Shown here: positions 1 through 8,337 of the stretch, in pieces
Position numbering within the stretch: position 1 is the first letter of the stretch
Layout of the letters: each line of letters opens with the position of its first letter
Assembly (NCBI GenBank): GCA_025454315.1
Contig: JALOOP010000055.1
Coordinates: forward strand, 1-33,368
DNA: 33,368 nt
Direction of reading: 5' to 3'
Source of the DNA: Oculatellaceae cyanobacterium Prado106
GTDB taxonomy: Bacteria; Cyanobacteriota; Cyanobacteriia; Elainellales; Elainellaceae
The notes under the pieces: model-generated
The model's input: the letters and a program-made list of their open reading frames with translations, nothing else
What the model was told of the DNA's origin: nothing
Database searches by the model: none
Position numbers and translations under genes: made by a program

Positions 1-93
1 GTTGGTAGAGAAAGCCAATTGGCCGCTCCGTTCCACTTCGCGACCTCGCTATCCATCCCCACCTTAAGAAGGATGGGGAATTCCGCGATTTCG

Positions 94-717
94 TTAAACA
101 GGTGGGTTGAGTTCAATCACTTCGCGGTTTTGAATCCGATATTTCAGGCTGCAACTGGGGCAGGTAACCTCGGTTTCAAAGGTTTCAACTTCGGGAAATC
201 GCATCAGCATTTGGCCGCAGCGACAGACCGCGCCAATGGAACGGGCGGGATGACCGATCGCCAAATGAAAATCAGGGATGGATTTGGTCACCAGAGATCC
301 CATGCCAACCATTGCAAAACGCCCGATGGACAAATCATTGCCAATAGTGCAACCTGCGCCGATCGTGGCTCCGGCTTTGACCAGGGTGGGCAGGGTATGC
401 TCATCGGGGTCGGAGGGACGGAGAGATTTGAGGTCGCTGGTGGTGGCTCTGGGGAAGCGATCGTTGGTAAAAATAGTGCCTGCGCTGATCATCACGCCAT
501 CTTCAATGGTGACGGCATTGCAGATGTAGACGAAGGCGTTGATTTTGACGCGATCGCCAATCCTCACACCATAGGCCACATAGGTTTTTTCGCCGATGAT
601 ACATTGTTCGCCAATCTGGGTGGAGTGACGAATGTGAACGTTGTCCCAGACAGAGGTGGCATCGCCGATGGTGACGTTGTCTTCAATCAGCGCGGTAGGG
701 TGAATGCGAGTTGGCAT
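94..717 (-). CDS. Left-handed beta-helix N-acetyltransferase with C-terminal zinc-ribbon-like tail
   Basis: Predicted to transfer an acetyl group to an amino sugar nucleotide in the cytoplasm (WbpD/WlbB-like). The protein begins MPTRIHPTALIEDNV and shows about seven turns of hexapeptide repeats with the usual I/V-G spacing (IGDATSVWDNVHIR, IGEQCIIGEKTYV, IGAGCTIGNDLSIG), followed by GHPARSIG, the usual end of this fold. The last 45 residues hold CRCG and CPSC, a plausible zinc ribbon often appended to this family. The start was set at the ATG ending at 717. An upstream in-frame TTG at 762 adds only a non-conserved stretch and has no clear ribosome site. It lies 198 bp downstream of a dehydrogenase on the same strand and beyond that an aminotransferase, which fits a dehydrogenase-aminotransferase-acetyltransferase route. 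The acetyltransferase fold is clear; the exact substrate is inferred. Confidence 0.85.
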   Translation of the reverse strand: MPTRIHPTALIEDNVTIGDATSVWDNVHIRHSTQIGEQCIIGEKTYVAYGVRIGDRVKINAFVYICNAVTIEDGVMISAGTIFTNDRFPRATTSDLKSLRPSDPDEHTLPTLVKAGATIGAGCTIGNDLSIGRFAMVGMGSLVTKSIPDFHLAIGHPARSIGAVCRCGQMLMRFPEVETFETEVTCPSCSLKYRIQNREVIELNPPV

Positions 718-831
718 GGGCGGGGAGATGGAGTAGAGAGGTGGCGAGAAGGCTGTGATCAAGTGAGGTCGGTCACAGGTGATTCATCATTGAAGGTCAT
801 GCGAATAAACGTTGCGAAACTCATCGGATTC

Positions 832-891
832 TTGTGGAATAGGCATCCCGCTGATCTCAGGACTTGGACAGGCAAGATGCCTATCCCACAA
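832..891. repeat. Inverted repeat between acetyltransferase and dehydrogenase genes
   Basis: Arms of 16 bases (TTGTGGAATAGGCATC at 832-847 and GATGCCTATCCCACAA at 876-891) pair with one mismatch around a 28-base loop. Sequences of the GGGATAGGCATCTTGCC type recur between genes in filamentous cyanobacteria, so this is more likely a dispersed palindromic repeat than a dedicated terminator, although it could form a hairpin in the transcript. Confidence 0.7.
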
Positions 892-915
892 GGGATACTG
901 GAGGATGAATAGGCT

Positions 916-1941
916 CTAGGCTGCTGCGACTTTGCTAGTGCTGCGCGTGATGTCAGCGGCAATGGGTGTCCAGCGGCTTTGGTGTAGGGCAGCGTAGGCG
1001 GCTTCAATGGCGGCTACGGAGGCGATCGCATCATCTGCCGTAATCAACAGGGGTTCTTCCTTGAGGATGGCCTTGGTGAAGTTTTCAATTTGGCTGCGGA
1101 AGGCTTGAACTTTGTTGTAGCCTTGGCCAAACACAACCCAGTCTTGTCCTGAAGTTTGACGATATTTGGACTCTTTCCAACCCACGGAAATGGTGCCTTG
1201 AGAGCCGTAGATCCGGATGTAGTAGTCCAGTTCTTTGTTGATGCTCCAAGAGAGGTCAACATTGCCAATGACACCGCTGCTGCTCTTGGCAAAGATTCGC
1301 ACCGTGTCTTCTACGGACAAGCCTTGAACCCGCTTGCCTTCCACGACTTGTACTTCACTCAGAGGCCCGAGGAAATAGCGAAGAATGTCCAGGGAGTGGG
1401 TGCCGTTGTCGATCAGCACGCCGCCGCCGCTGACCATGGGTTTGGAGTTCCAGCGATTGGTCATGTCCACCCGAGAGGTGAAGGCATTTTCAAATAGGAC
1501 AATTTCTCCCAGGATGCCGGAGGCAATGATGCTCTTGGCCTTGACCACATCTTCGGCATAGCGAAACTTGGAGGCCATGGTCAGGATCACGCCGGATTGC
1601 TCCGCAGCTTTTTGCATTTCCAGGGCGCTTTTCACCCCAATGCTGAGGGGCTTTTCGCAGAGGACATTGACTTGGCGCTCTAGGAAGTAGATGCAGATTT
1701 CGGGGTGGGTAACCGGGGGAGTGCAGACAATGACGGCATCAAGGGCGTGAGCCTCGGCCATGGTTTGGTAGGAGTCAAAGCTCTGGCACTTAGCGCGTTC
1801 GGCCATGGCTTGGGCGGCATCAGGGCGAACATCGGCGACGGCGACGAGTTGGGCAATCTCACAGGTTTCAAAAGCCTGGGCGTAGGCTTGAGCAATGCCG
1901 CCTGCGCCGATTAGACCAAATTTGAGTTTGTTATCTGTCAT
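916..1941 (-). CDS. Gfo/Idh/MocA-family NAD-dependent sugar-nucleotide dehydrogenase
   Basis: A 341-residue oxidoreductase. The N-terminus has a Rossmann nucleotide-binding loop, FGLIGAGGIAQAYAQAF. Residues near 95 carry the family hallmark CEKPLS, with the catalytic lysine. The middle holds GGGVLIDNGTHSLDILRYFLG, which contains the conserved active-site histidine of the C-terminal alpha/beta domain. Length is normal for the family. In WlbA/WbpB-type enzymes this fold oxidises C3 of a UDP-sugar, giving the keto substrate for an aminotransferase. The neighbouring aminotransferase and acetyltransferase point to that role here, but the sugar is not proven. The ATG ending at 1941 is preferred because it sits just before the Rossmann motif and has GGAAAA upstream. 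A TTG at 1971 would add ten residues. The codons show nothing unusual. Confidence 0.85.
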   Translation of the reverse strand: MTDNKLKFGLIGAGGIAQAYAQAFETCEIAQLVAVADVRPDAAQAMAERAKCQSFDSYQTMAEAHALDAVIVCTPPVTHPEICIYFLERQVNVLCEKPLSIGVKSALEMQKAAEQSGVILTMASKFRYAEDVVKAKSIIASGILGEIVLFENAFTSRVDMTNRWNSKPMVSGGGVLIDNGTHSLDILRYFLGPLSEVQVVEGKRVQGLSVEDTVRIFAKSSSGVIGNVDLSWSINKELDYYIRIYGSQGTISVGWKESKYRQTSGQDWVVFGQGYNKVQAFRSQIENFTKAILKEEPLLITADDAIASVAAIEAAYAALHQSRWTPIAADITRSTSKVAAA

Positions 1942-2215
1942 GGTATTTTCCAGGTTTTGAGTATTTTCCAAGTTTTGAGGTTGAGCTTGCAGGGAATACG
2001 ACCGCGCCAGATGGGGATGAATTGCTCAACAAGTTTTCCTTCAGACCGTTTTTGTGATTCTGGATGGGGGCTTAGGATTAGAGGTAAACTTGAGAGTCAG
2101 ACATGAGCTTGGGGATCAGATGCATGGGGTACCGTTTGGGTCGGTAGCATTGGTTTGTGGGCTAATCACATTTCGACTTGGGCTAGTCCATTGGCCAATG
2201 CCATCGACTCCGTTT

Positions 2216-2271
2216 GTTCCGATCTCAGCGTTCCGATCTCAACGTTCTTATTTCAACGTTCCGATCTCAGC
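2216..2271. repeat. 14-bp tandem array, four units
   Basis: Four consecutive 14-base units start at 2216, 2230, 2244 and 2258 with the consensus GTTCCGATCTCARC. Units 1 and 4 are identical and unit 3 is the most diverged. It is one of many short locus-specific arrays in this window. Confidence 0.85.
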
Positions 2272-2352
2272 GTTTCTGTCCTTACCTTGGATTGACCGAT
2301 CGCCAATTCAACCCAGTTTTGCCCAGTTTTGTAGATTAGGTGAGCGCAGCGT

Positions 2353-2453
2353 AACCCAACATCACAGCCGTAAATCTCGATTCAATGTCAGGATCAACGA
2401 ATGCAATTCAAGCGCTCTAGTGGGATGTTGGGTTGCGCGTTGCTCCACCCAAC
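2353..2453. repeat. ACCCAAC/GTTGGGT dispersed palindromic repeat
   Basis: AACCCAACATC (2353-2363) pairs exactly with GATGTTGGGTT (2424-2434). A second, tighter hairpin is formed by GTTGGGT (2427-2433) and ACCCAAC (2447-2453). The text GTAGGTTGGGTGGAGCAACGC read on the reverse strand resembles a repeat widespread between cyanobacterial genes. Confidence 0.65.
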
Positions 2454-2595
2454 CTACGAGTTTCTGGTATTCCCGTAGGATTGATTCAGGGAAAACCCAA
2501 CAGTCGATATCAGTGAAGTCGATATCAGCGCAGCAGTTCAGTGACGTTCGATGGACATTCTGATGAATGTTTCTGTTGACGTTCCCGTGAACGTT

Positions 2596-3831
2596 CTAGT
2601 GAGCGAGTTGCGCGACGGCTTGCTTTACGGCATCGGCGATGTACTGGATATGCTCGTCGGTGTAGGCTTCGTTCCAGGGAAGAACCAGGACTTGCTCTAA
2701 GCCTGAGAAGGTGCCGGGGAAGCGATCGCGCCCATAATCCACCGCCTCAGCTTTGGCCAGGGTGAAGGGGAATCGAGAGTTGCCAAAGGTGCGCTGTTTT
2801 TCAAAGATTTCGCATTGGAAGGCGGGCTTTTGAATGTACCGGGGAGCGGAGAAAATGCCTTTCTCTTCTTTGAGCTTTTTGGCCAAGCCCACTGCGCCTT
2901 CTGCAATGATATTGCTATCGACACGCAGGCAGTATTTCCAATAAACATGGACATCGTCAGCGGCGTGATGCGGTGTGGCAATGCCTGGAAGACCCTGAAG
3001 TTTTTCGGTGAGTTGGGCGGCGGTGGTAGCCCGTTTGGCGACGATGTCTTGCAGCTTGCCGAGTTGGGCAGCGGCGACTGCACCTTGCAGTTCGGACATG
3101 CGGTAGTTGAGGGCGATGAAGTAGTGGTCGGGCTTGGGATCGCCGTAGCCAAAGGCTTTGTTGATGTAGAGGAAGAGACGACGGGCGATCGCATCATCAT
3201 TGGTAACCACAATGCCGCCTTCTCCGGTGGTGATGTGCTTGCCTTGCTGGAGGCTGAAGCAACCGACGGTACCCATGGTGCCTGCAAATTGTCCTTGGTG
3301 TTGAGCCAGGAAGGCTTGGGCGGTATCTTCAATGACGGGAATACCGTGGGCGTTGGCTAAGGCCATGATCTCGGTCATGTTGCAGGGATTGCCAAACAGG
3401 TGGGTGACGATGATGGCTTTGGTGCGCTCGTTGATGCAGGGGGCGATCGTCTCGGCGGTGACGTTGAGAGTGACGGGATCGACATCGACGAAGCGAGGAA
3501 TAGCACCCTGGTAGAGAATGGGTGTCAATGCGCCCATGTCGGTAATGGAGGTGGTGATGATTTCATCGCCGGGTTCGGGGTCGATGGCGGCGATCGCAGT
3601 GTGAACCGCAGCAGAACCCGAGGAACAAGCGTAGGCATATTTGACACCGATCATTTCTGCAAAGCGATTCTCCAACGCTTTGACGAAGGTGCCTTTGGTG
3701 CTGGTGAGGGTGCCGCTGAGAATGGCTTCGGTGACGGCAGCGATTTCTTCTGCGCCTAGAGTGCGTCCTGAAGCATCCTGGTCGGAAGGCAGCTTGAGGA
3801 TGGATTGGGTGGGAGGCATCATACTAACCAT
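2596..3831 (-). CDS. DegT/DnrJ/EryC1/StrS-family PLP-dependent sugar aminotransferase
   Basis: A 411-residue fold-type I aminotransferase that should transfer an amino group from glutamate or glutamine to a keto sugar nucleotide. Visible motifs are CSSGSAAVHTAI (phosphate-binding region), HLFGNPCNM, VIEDTAQAF (aspartate that contacts the PLP ring nitrogen) and FSLQQGKHITTGEGG, in which the lysine would form the Schiff base. NYRMSELQGAVAAAQL is the usual later family motif. The start at the ATG ending at 3831 is supported by an AGGAG (minus strand, 3840-3844) eight bases upstream; an in-frame TTG at 3852 overlaps that site and is rejected. The QGKHITTGEGG form and acidic dimer face also occur in AHBA/kanosamine-type aminotransferases, so the product could be a 3-amino hexose rather than a uronic acid. 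The family is certain; the substrate is inferred from the dehydrogenase and acetyltransferase next door. Confidence 0.9.
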   Translation of the reverse strand: MVSMMPPTQSILKLPSDQDASGRTLGAEEIAAVTEAILSGTLTSTKGTFVKALENRFAEMIGVKYAYACSSGSAAVHTAIAAIDPEPGDEIITTSITDMGALTPILYQGAIPRFVDVDPVTLNVTAETIAPCINERTKAIIVTHLFGNPCNMTEIMALANAHGIPVIEDTAQAFLAQHQGQFAGTMGTVGCFSLQQGKHITTGEGGIVVTNDDAIARRLFLYINKAFGYGDPKPDHYFIALNYRMSELQGAVAAAQLGKLQDIVAKRATTAAQLTEKLQGLPGIATPHHAADDVHVYWKYCLRVDSNIIAEGAVGLAKKLKEEKGIFSAPRYIQKPAFQCEIFEKQRTFGNSRFPFTLAKAEAVDYGRDRFPGTFSGLEQVLVLPWNEAYTDEHIQYIADAVKQAVAQLAH

Positions 3832-4124
3832 GTTGTTATCTCCTGGTTTCAAATAAAGGAATGAATTCGCAGTGAATTCATGAAAGAACGCGATTTGACG
3901 ATAGTTTGAATTCGCGGCAAATCCACCTCAAACTGGAACGATCAAAAAAAGCTGGTCTGAATTCTGACCTGAGATCTAAACATCTAAACTCGGGTTCTAG
4001 AGAAGAGTTCAGGTTTTAGAGAGGGAGGCTGCGATCGCAACTCAATTGCCCAGACCAGAACACAGAAATCAGATCTTCAAAAGTTTTCATCCAAAAAGAA
4101 AGGTTTTGCAATCATTGAAAACGC

Positions 4125-4173
4125 TAAGAACTCGTGAACTTTAAGAACTCATGCACTTTAAGAACTCATGAAC
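4125..4173. repeat. 17-bp tandem array, three units
   Basis: TAAGAACTC recurs at 4125, 4142 and 4159, giving an exact 17-base period with the consensus TAAGAACTCATGMACTT. It lies in non-coding DNA upstream of the aminotransferase. Confidence 0.85.
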
Positions 4174-5007
4174 CGTGGGAATTTATGAATTGTGCTGAGC
4201 CTCGAACTGTGCTGATAGAAGAAGCCCACCATCGCATCCTCTATAGAAGGCGAACTTCCGAACCTTGTAGGTTTGCATTTAGTTTCTGCATTGCTGAAGG
4301 TATTTCAAGAAAGTTTTCACGTCAGACCCGTTTTACCCGACCTGCCTATTCAGAAAAAGCAGTGAAGCAGTATCAAGCGATATTCAAAGATCATCGGATT
4401 AAACAACTATTTGATCAACCTTTATGTCTAATCAGTTTTTTTCCTCTCAAACCCATTGAACTGTGGCATCATCCCACTCTATGGATGAAGTTGAGTTTCA
4501 ACTATGGTGTCATGGATAAACGGGTGTCGTAGATCAATGATGTCGTGGATGATTAAACTCGACAATTCTAGTGCAATAGCATCCTGCTTATCCATAGATA
4601 AGGAGAAAACCCTAATCCCAGCATTGCCCTGTTCTATTTCTGAATTTCATCGACTCAATGATCAACTCTCCGACAGAGGAATGAAGCCGTGCCAATGCTG
4701 TCCTTGAGCATGACACAATGACTACAGCAGTGACCTGGGCTAATCCATGACACAAATCAGTAGAGGAATCAATCCGATACCGCCTCTAACCCCCCAATAA
4801 ATCACTAGGGGACATCCCATCTGGATGAGTTGAATGACAAACAGTCCCCAACTTCAAATTGGGGCAATTTGTTACTGAGAGACGCAAAGACTGATTCTAA
4901 AAGCTACTTCTTCGTTCACAGAAAGAGCTAGAGGCAGGGGGCAGAATAGGAAGCCCCTACCTTTGCTTGCTTTAGCAGTCCCCAAGTTGCTTCGTCTATA
5001 GTGTGAA

Positions 5008-5270
5008 CCCTAGCCAACAGGGAAGGTTGGATAAACCTTGGACATAAGCCGGATTCATCCTACAACAGACCTCTTCATGGATGAAGCTACTGAGGCAAGG
5101 ACATTGCCCCCTAAGCACCACTTTATGAGAAGCTCGACAGAAGCTTAATTGGACTGCGATCGCCCACACACAATGCCTGAAAGGATTCCTGATTAAACTA
5201 ATTTTTGATCCACCCCTAGCCCTTCCCAAAGGAAAGGAGATTAGTCAAAACCTTTGGACGAGGCTAGGGG
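5008..5270 (-). ncRNA. Candidate structured RNA or hairpin-cluster element, unidentified
   Basis: Within 263 bases, seven hairpins have perfect stems: CCCT/AGGG (5008-5022), AAGGTT/AACCTT (5023-5039), CTTCA/TGAAG (5073-5086), GGCAA/TTGCC (5094-5108), AAGCT/AGCTT (5130-5146), and a nested pair CCCCTAGCC/GGCTAGGGG (5213-5221 with 5262-5270) enclosing CCAAAGG/CCTTTGG (5226-5257). The minus strand is guessed because GAATCCGGCTTATG (about 5044-5057) recalls the 3' end of RNase P RNA, but the conserved GAGGAAAGTCC core of that RNA was not found. A stand-alone HEARO/omega-type RNA is another possibility. Strand, ends and identity are unproven. Confidence 0.35.
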
Positions 5271-5340
5271 GAGAGCAAAAGTGTTTTTCACTCAAGCAGC
5301 AGGTGAACATAAAAGATAGATCGCTGAATCATCGCCTTGA

Positions 5341-5391
5341 ATTTGAGTTCTAGCCATTTTGAGTTCTAGCCATTTTGAGTTTTAACCATTC
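5341..5391. repeat. 16-bp tandem array, three units
   Basis: TTGAGTT starts at 5343, 5359 and 5375, an exact 16-base register with unit TTGAGTTCTAGCCATT; the third unit carries TTTTAACC in place of TTCTAGCC. It lies just downstream of the GT2 gene end. Confidence 0.9.
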
Positions 5392-5460
5392 GGAAGCTCC
5401 TATGCTTTGCAGATTATGTTTTGCTGTCAAACGCGAATGGATCAGATTGCGACTGCTCCA

Positions 5461-6636
5461 TTACGAACGTCGGCTGGATGCGCGGTAAATGGCAGTTCCC
5501 AGATAGAAGACCTCTTCAAAATAGCGCTTATTCTGAACGGCCAATACGCCTAAACTGAAAAGCTGGATTCCCAACATTAACACCATACCGCCAATAATAA
5601 AGGTATGGGGGTTGTTTTGGAAAGCGATCGCGATCGCATGAGTCGGACTCGGGAGGCGATCGCCTGTGGGAAGGGAATCGAACAAGACCTGATAGCTTGT
5701 CCACCAATGAATCAGCATCCAGAAAATAGAATACAACGCTAGCCCAAAAAAGAACAGACTTGGAATGATAAAAAACATCACTGGGCGAAAGACAAATCCG
5801 TAGTAAAAAGTCGCCCAGATATGGCGAAAGATCCTCATGCTGGATTTGCGTCTAGGCGGCTTGGGCTGGGCGTTATCCAGGGCTGGCTCAAGCCAGTGGA
5901 GATGAGCTGGAATTTCTTCAATGGGCGCGTCCAATAGCATTGCCTTATGCACTACTTCTGGATTAATATCCATTCCTTTTGATCGCAAATTCAGCATCTT
6001 CAAGAATTCTGCGTCATAGACTCGCACCATACCCGTTAGCGTGCTGATGCTTTGACGAGCGGCGATCGACAGAAATCGATTTGCCCAAACGCTGAGCATG
6101 AGCCGCATCCAGGGGACATTGGAAGCTTTTCCACCTCGCATGTAGGGAGAAGCGACCACAATTTTTGCACCGGACTGGCGTATCTTGTCGAGCAACCGTT
6201 CGACGTGATCCGGCGAGTAACTCAAATCGAGATCCAGCGTCACAATATAGTCGCCTCGGCTTTGGGCAAAGCCCGTTCGCAGTGCCTGTCCCAGCCCACC
6301 GTTGCGTCTGTGATGCACCACTTCCACCTCGGGGCGAGTCCGCGCAAAGGCATCGGCAAGTTCCCCGGTGTTGTCGCGGCTGCCGTCGTTGACCACAATC
6401 ACTTGCCAGCGATATTCGTCAGTGAGTCTGTCTAGGTATTGGCAGATCTCTTGCAGGTTTTGAGTGAGGATCGCGGACTCATTGTAGGCGGGGAGGACGA
6501 TCGAGACGAGGGGGCGGAGTTCGAGGGGGCGATCGCTGTCTAATGATTCCAGTGTGGCGATCGGTTCGTACTGTCTTAAACCATTTTGCCTGGGATCAGG
6601 CTTGAATCTTGAGCTAGGGGCTGATTCTAAAACCAT
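5461..6636 (-). CDS. Membrane-anchored GT2 glycosyltransferase, Dpm1/polyprenyl-phosphate type
   Basis: A 391-residue GT-A fold enzyme. The catalytic domain spans roughly residues 40-270: VSIVLPAYNE, VNDGSRDNTGE (nucleotide binding), NGGLGQALRTGF, and LDLDLSYSP, a DxD-type metal site. The C-terminal third carries hydrophobic segments (FRPVMFFIIPSLFFFGLALY and HTFIIGGMVLMLGIQLFSLG), which would place the active site on the inner face of the cytoplasmic membrane. Dpm1-like enzymes move a sugar to polyprenyl phosphate, and GT-C enzymes such as the one at 29231-31153 use such donors, so the two may be functionally linked. The ATG ending at 6636 has AAGAGG upstream at good spacing. It is transcribed divergently from the export genes. 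It may alternatively add a sugar directly to the repeat unit. Confidence 0.88.
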   Translation of the reverse strand: MVLESAPSSRFKPDPRQNGLRQYEPIATLESLDSDRPLELRPLVSIVLPAYNESAILTQNLQEICQYLDRLTDEYRWQVIVVNDGSRDNTGELADAFARTRPEVEVVHHRRNGGLGQALRTGFAQSRGDYIVTLDLDLSYSPDHVERLLDKIRQSGAKIVVASPYMRGGKASNVPWMRLMLSVWANRFLSIAARQSISTLTGMVRVYDAEFLKMLNLRSKGMDINPEVVHKAMLLDAPIEEIPAHLHWLEPALDNAQPKPPRRKSSMRIFRHIWATFYYGFVFRPVMFFIIPSLFFFGLALYSIFWMLIHWWTSYQVLFDSLPTGDRLPSPTHAIAIAFQNNPHTFIIGGMVLMLGIQLFSLGVLAVQNKRYFEEVFYLGTAIYRASSRRS

Positions 6637-7143
6637 TTTCTAAACCTCTTATGAGAACCGCTGAAGGGAATGCGACAAGGATGAGTTAATAAGGGTGGCG
6701 AGATAGAAGTTCTGAGGAAGAACCAATCTAAAAAAAGCTTCTTCCAAAGCTTCTTACAAGGCCATGTGATTGATATCTTCTTGGAAAATGCAATGAACTG
6801 ACTGAGTTTTTGCAAGTAAACTACTGGACTCTACGGCATTAACGAATCGTTCTTAAGGAGTAGATCAACCCGATCGGCGATCCCATCTGCCTAGAAAGAA
6901 TTTAAGAACTAGATTCCCTGAAAGTCAGGGTAGTGACCACATCAGTCCTGGAACGAAGTGAACTATAGGAAGCAGGAAAGAGTCAGGACTTTGGGATAAC
7001 CACAAAATGATTCGATAAAATGATTCGACCATGTCTCAGTTCGTTATGTCTCAGTTCATGATCACGTTTATCCTAAAGTTGATATCGCTTCACCTGAGAT
7101 AGAAGATACCTGCGTCAAACATTCTTGAGTAAACGATATTTTC

Positions 7144-7198
7144 CCGATTGACTTTGCCCAATTGACTTTACCCGATTGACTTTGCCCAATTGACTTTG
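7144..7198. repeat. 14-bp tandem array, four units
   Basis: ATTGAC starts at 7147, 7161, 7175 and 7189, an exact 14-base period with consensus ATTGACTTTRCCCRA. Confidence 0.85.
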
Positions 7199-7472
7199 AA
7201 TGTTGACGACAGCAATTGAGCGTCTTGATTTTTGAACTTCTTGCTGCTTGAGATTATGCTATCCCATGCAGGAGCCTAAACCCAGATGCCCCAAGATAAG
7301 CTGATCCCCGTGATCAAAGATTGGAATAGACGCACAGCTTGCTCAACCGAAAGCCTCACCCTTCAGCAACACGACCCTTCAGCAACACAATTCCAGCAAT
7401 GTAATACGGCCAAAATTGATCATTCAACACGCTTGATACCTACTCTCTATACCTTATGCAACTAAATACACC

Positions 7473-7527
7473 AATTTGACAACCCTATTGTCCGATTTTA
7501 ATTTGACAACCCTATTGTCCAATTTTA
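7473..7527. repeat. 27-bp direct repeat, two units
   Basis: Two adjacent 27-base copies beginning AATTTGACAACCCTATTGTC start at 7473 and 7500 and differ at one visible base (CCGATTTT versus CCAATTTT). Confidence 0.85.
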
Positions 7528-7948
7528 AACGGCTGAATCCTATCTTTAAATTTTCAACCTAGCTGATTGACCCAGTTAAACGCTTGCCCCATTGCCTCAA
7601 TTCTAATGAAAACAAGTGAAATAGCGACATTACATCAAGTGCGAACCCTAAGCATTCGGGGATCGTCTCGCAACCATAGGGAGAATCTTAGGCAGCCGAT
7701 CATTTGCAATGCACTTTACTTTTGTCCAATTCTTGCCAATGAATCGTAAATTTCGTAAATATTGAGGATTCTTCGTCAGTCTGCTTCTTGTCTAATCTCT
7801 TGACTAAATTTGTTCTCTTACAGCAGATTTCATCTGAGCAAGGTACGGGCTGCAACTCGGATAAATGACCAGAATAATGCACAAATGACCTGTACGGGAA
7901 TTTACTTAGCCCAACAAATTACACAAAAAACATGAAGATGTCAACAAC

Positions 7949-7970
7949 ACTTAAGTAAAATTACTTAAGT
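7949..7970. promoter_or_regulatory. Perfect inverted repeat, possible operator
   Basis: ACTTAAGTAA (7949-7958) and TTACTTAAGT (7961-7970) are exact inverse complements separated by AA, and each arm contains the palindrome ACTTAAGT. The symmetry suits a dimeric DNA-binding protein. It lies about 830 bases upstream of the kinase gene, so any link to its control is a guess. Confidence 0.35.
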
Positions 7971-8092
7971 AGAACCTCAAATCAGTGGTGGTCTATACAT
8001 ACAATTCCATTAATTTCATTTATAGTTAGCAACTATCCGAAACAACTTCACACAAAATCCACACAAGATTTAATATCCTCTGGTTTGTGTCC

Positions 8093-8119
8093 CAACTTTA
8101 TGAACTTTTTGTAAAGTTG
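8093..8119. promoter_or_regulatory. Inverted repeat CAACTTTA/TAAAGTTG upstream of export genes
   Basis: Exact 8-base arms (8093-8100 and 8112-8119) are separated by 11 bases in AT-rich DNA between the divergent genes. It could be a regulator site or a weak hairpin. No experimental pattern was recognised. Confidence 0.3.
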
Positions 8120-8337
8120 TGAAAGAAAACATGATTTAATGGTTCGTGGATGTGCTGAAATATACATACAAGCGTTTTGGGAGGGATGTAATGTGACGGA
8201 TGAGACAGGTTTGCCTGAGATTTGACTAAACTCATTTGACTAAACTCAAGAGTTGGCAGCATTTCTGGGTAACGCTTAGCAATCCTAGCTGGAATACAGG
8301 CTCTGTCGCTAAAGTTACTCTGTCGTTAAAGTTACAA

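Larger units (their letters stand above)
1942..2595. other. Intergenic region with tandem and inverted repeats, no convincing gene
   Basis: About 650 bases between the aminotransferase and the dehydrogenase. An open frame on the plus strand (2054-2563) is judged non-coding because it consists largely of repeats: a 14-bp tandem array at 2216-2271 and a cyanobacterial ACCCAAC palindrome at 2353-2453. The gap means the aminotransferase and dehydrogenase may not share one transcript. No clear promoter was identified. Confidence 0.6.
3832..5460. other. 1.6 kb gene-poor region
   Basis: No convincing coding frame. An open stretch on the plus strand (4134-4532) begins inside a 17-bp tandem array and has no recognisable domain or ribosome site. 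The region contains the 17-bp array (4125-4173), a cluster of hairpins that may be an RNA (5008-5270), two copies of CAGTCCCCAA (near 4847 and 4976), and a 16-bp array (5341-5391). Confidence 0.6.

Noticed and set aside
19-912. 297-residue Gly/Asp-rich plus-strand protein
   Set aside because: It is the antisense shadow of the beta-helix acetyltransferase; regular Gly/Asp/Ala content comes from the complement of the hexapeptide codons.
2054-2563. 169-residue plus-strand protein
   Set aside because: It is composed of a 14-bp array and a dispersed palindromic repeat; no motif and poor start context.
2815-3759. Plus-strand frames opposite the aminotransferase
   Set aside because: Antisense shadows of a clear PLP enzyme with all motifs on the minus strand.
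4134-4532. 132-residue plus-strand protein
   Set aside because: It begins inside a 17-bp array and has no recognisable domain or start signal.
4996-5229. 77-residue cysteine-containing minus-strand protein
   Set aside because: It falls entirely on the hairpin cluster, whose base pairing explains the sequence better than coding does.
5008-5270. RNase P RNA (rnpB)
   Set aside because: Only a short GAATCCGGCTTATG segment resembles it; the GAGGAAAGTCC core and other universal parts were not found on either strand, so only a generic structured-RNA candidate is listed.
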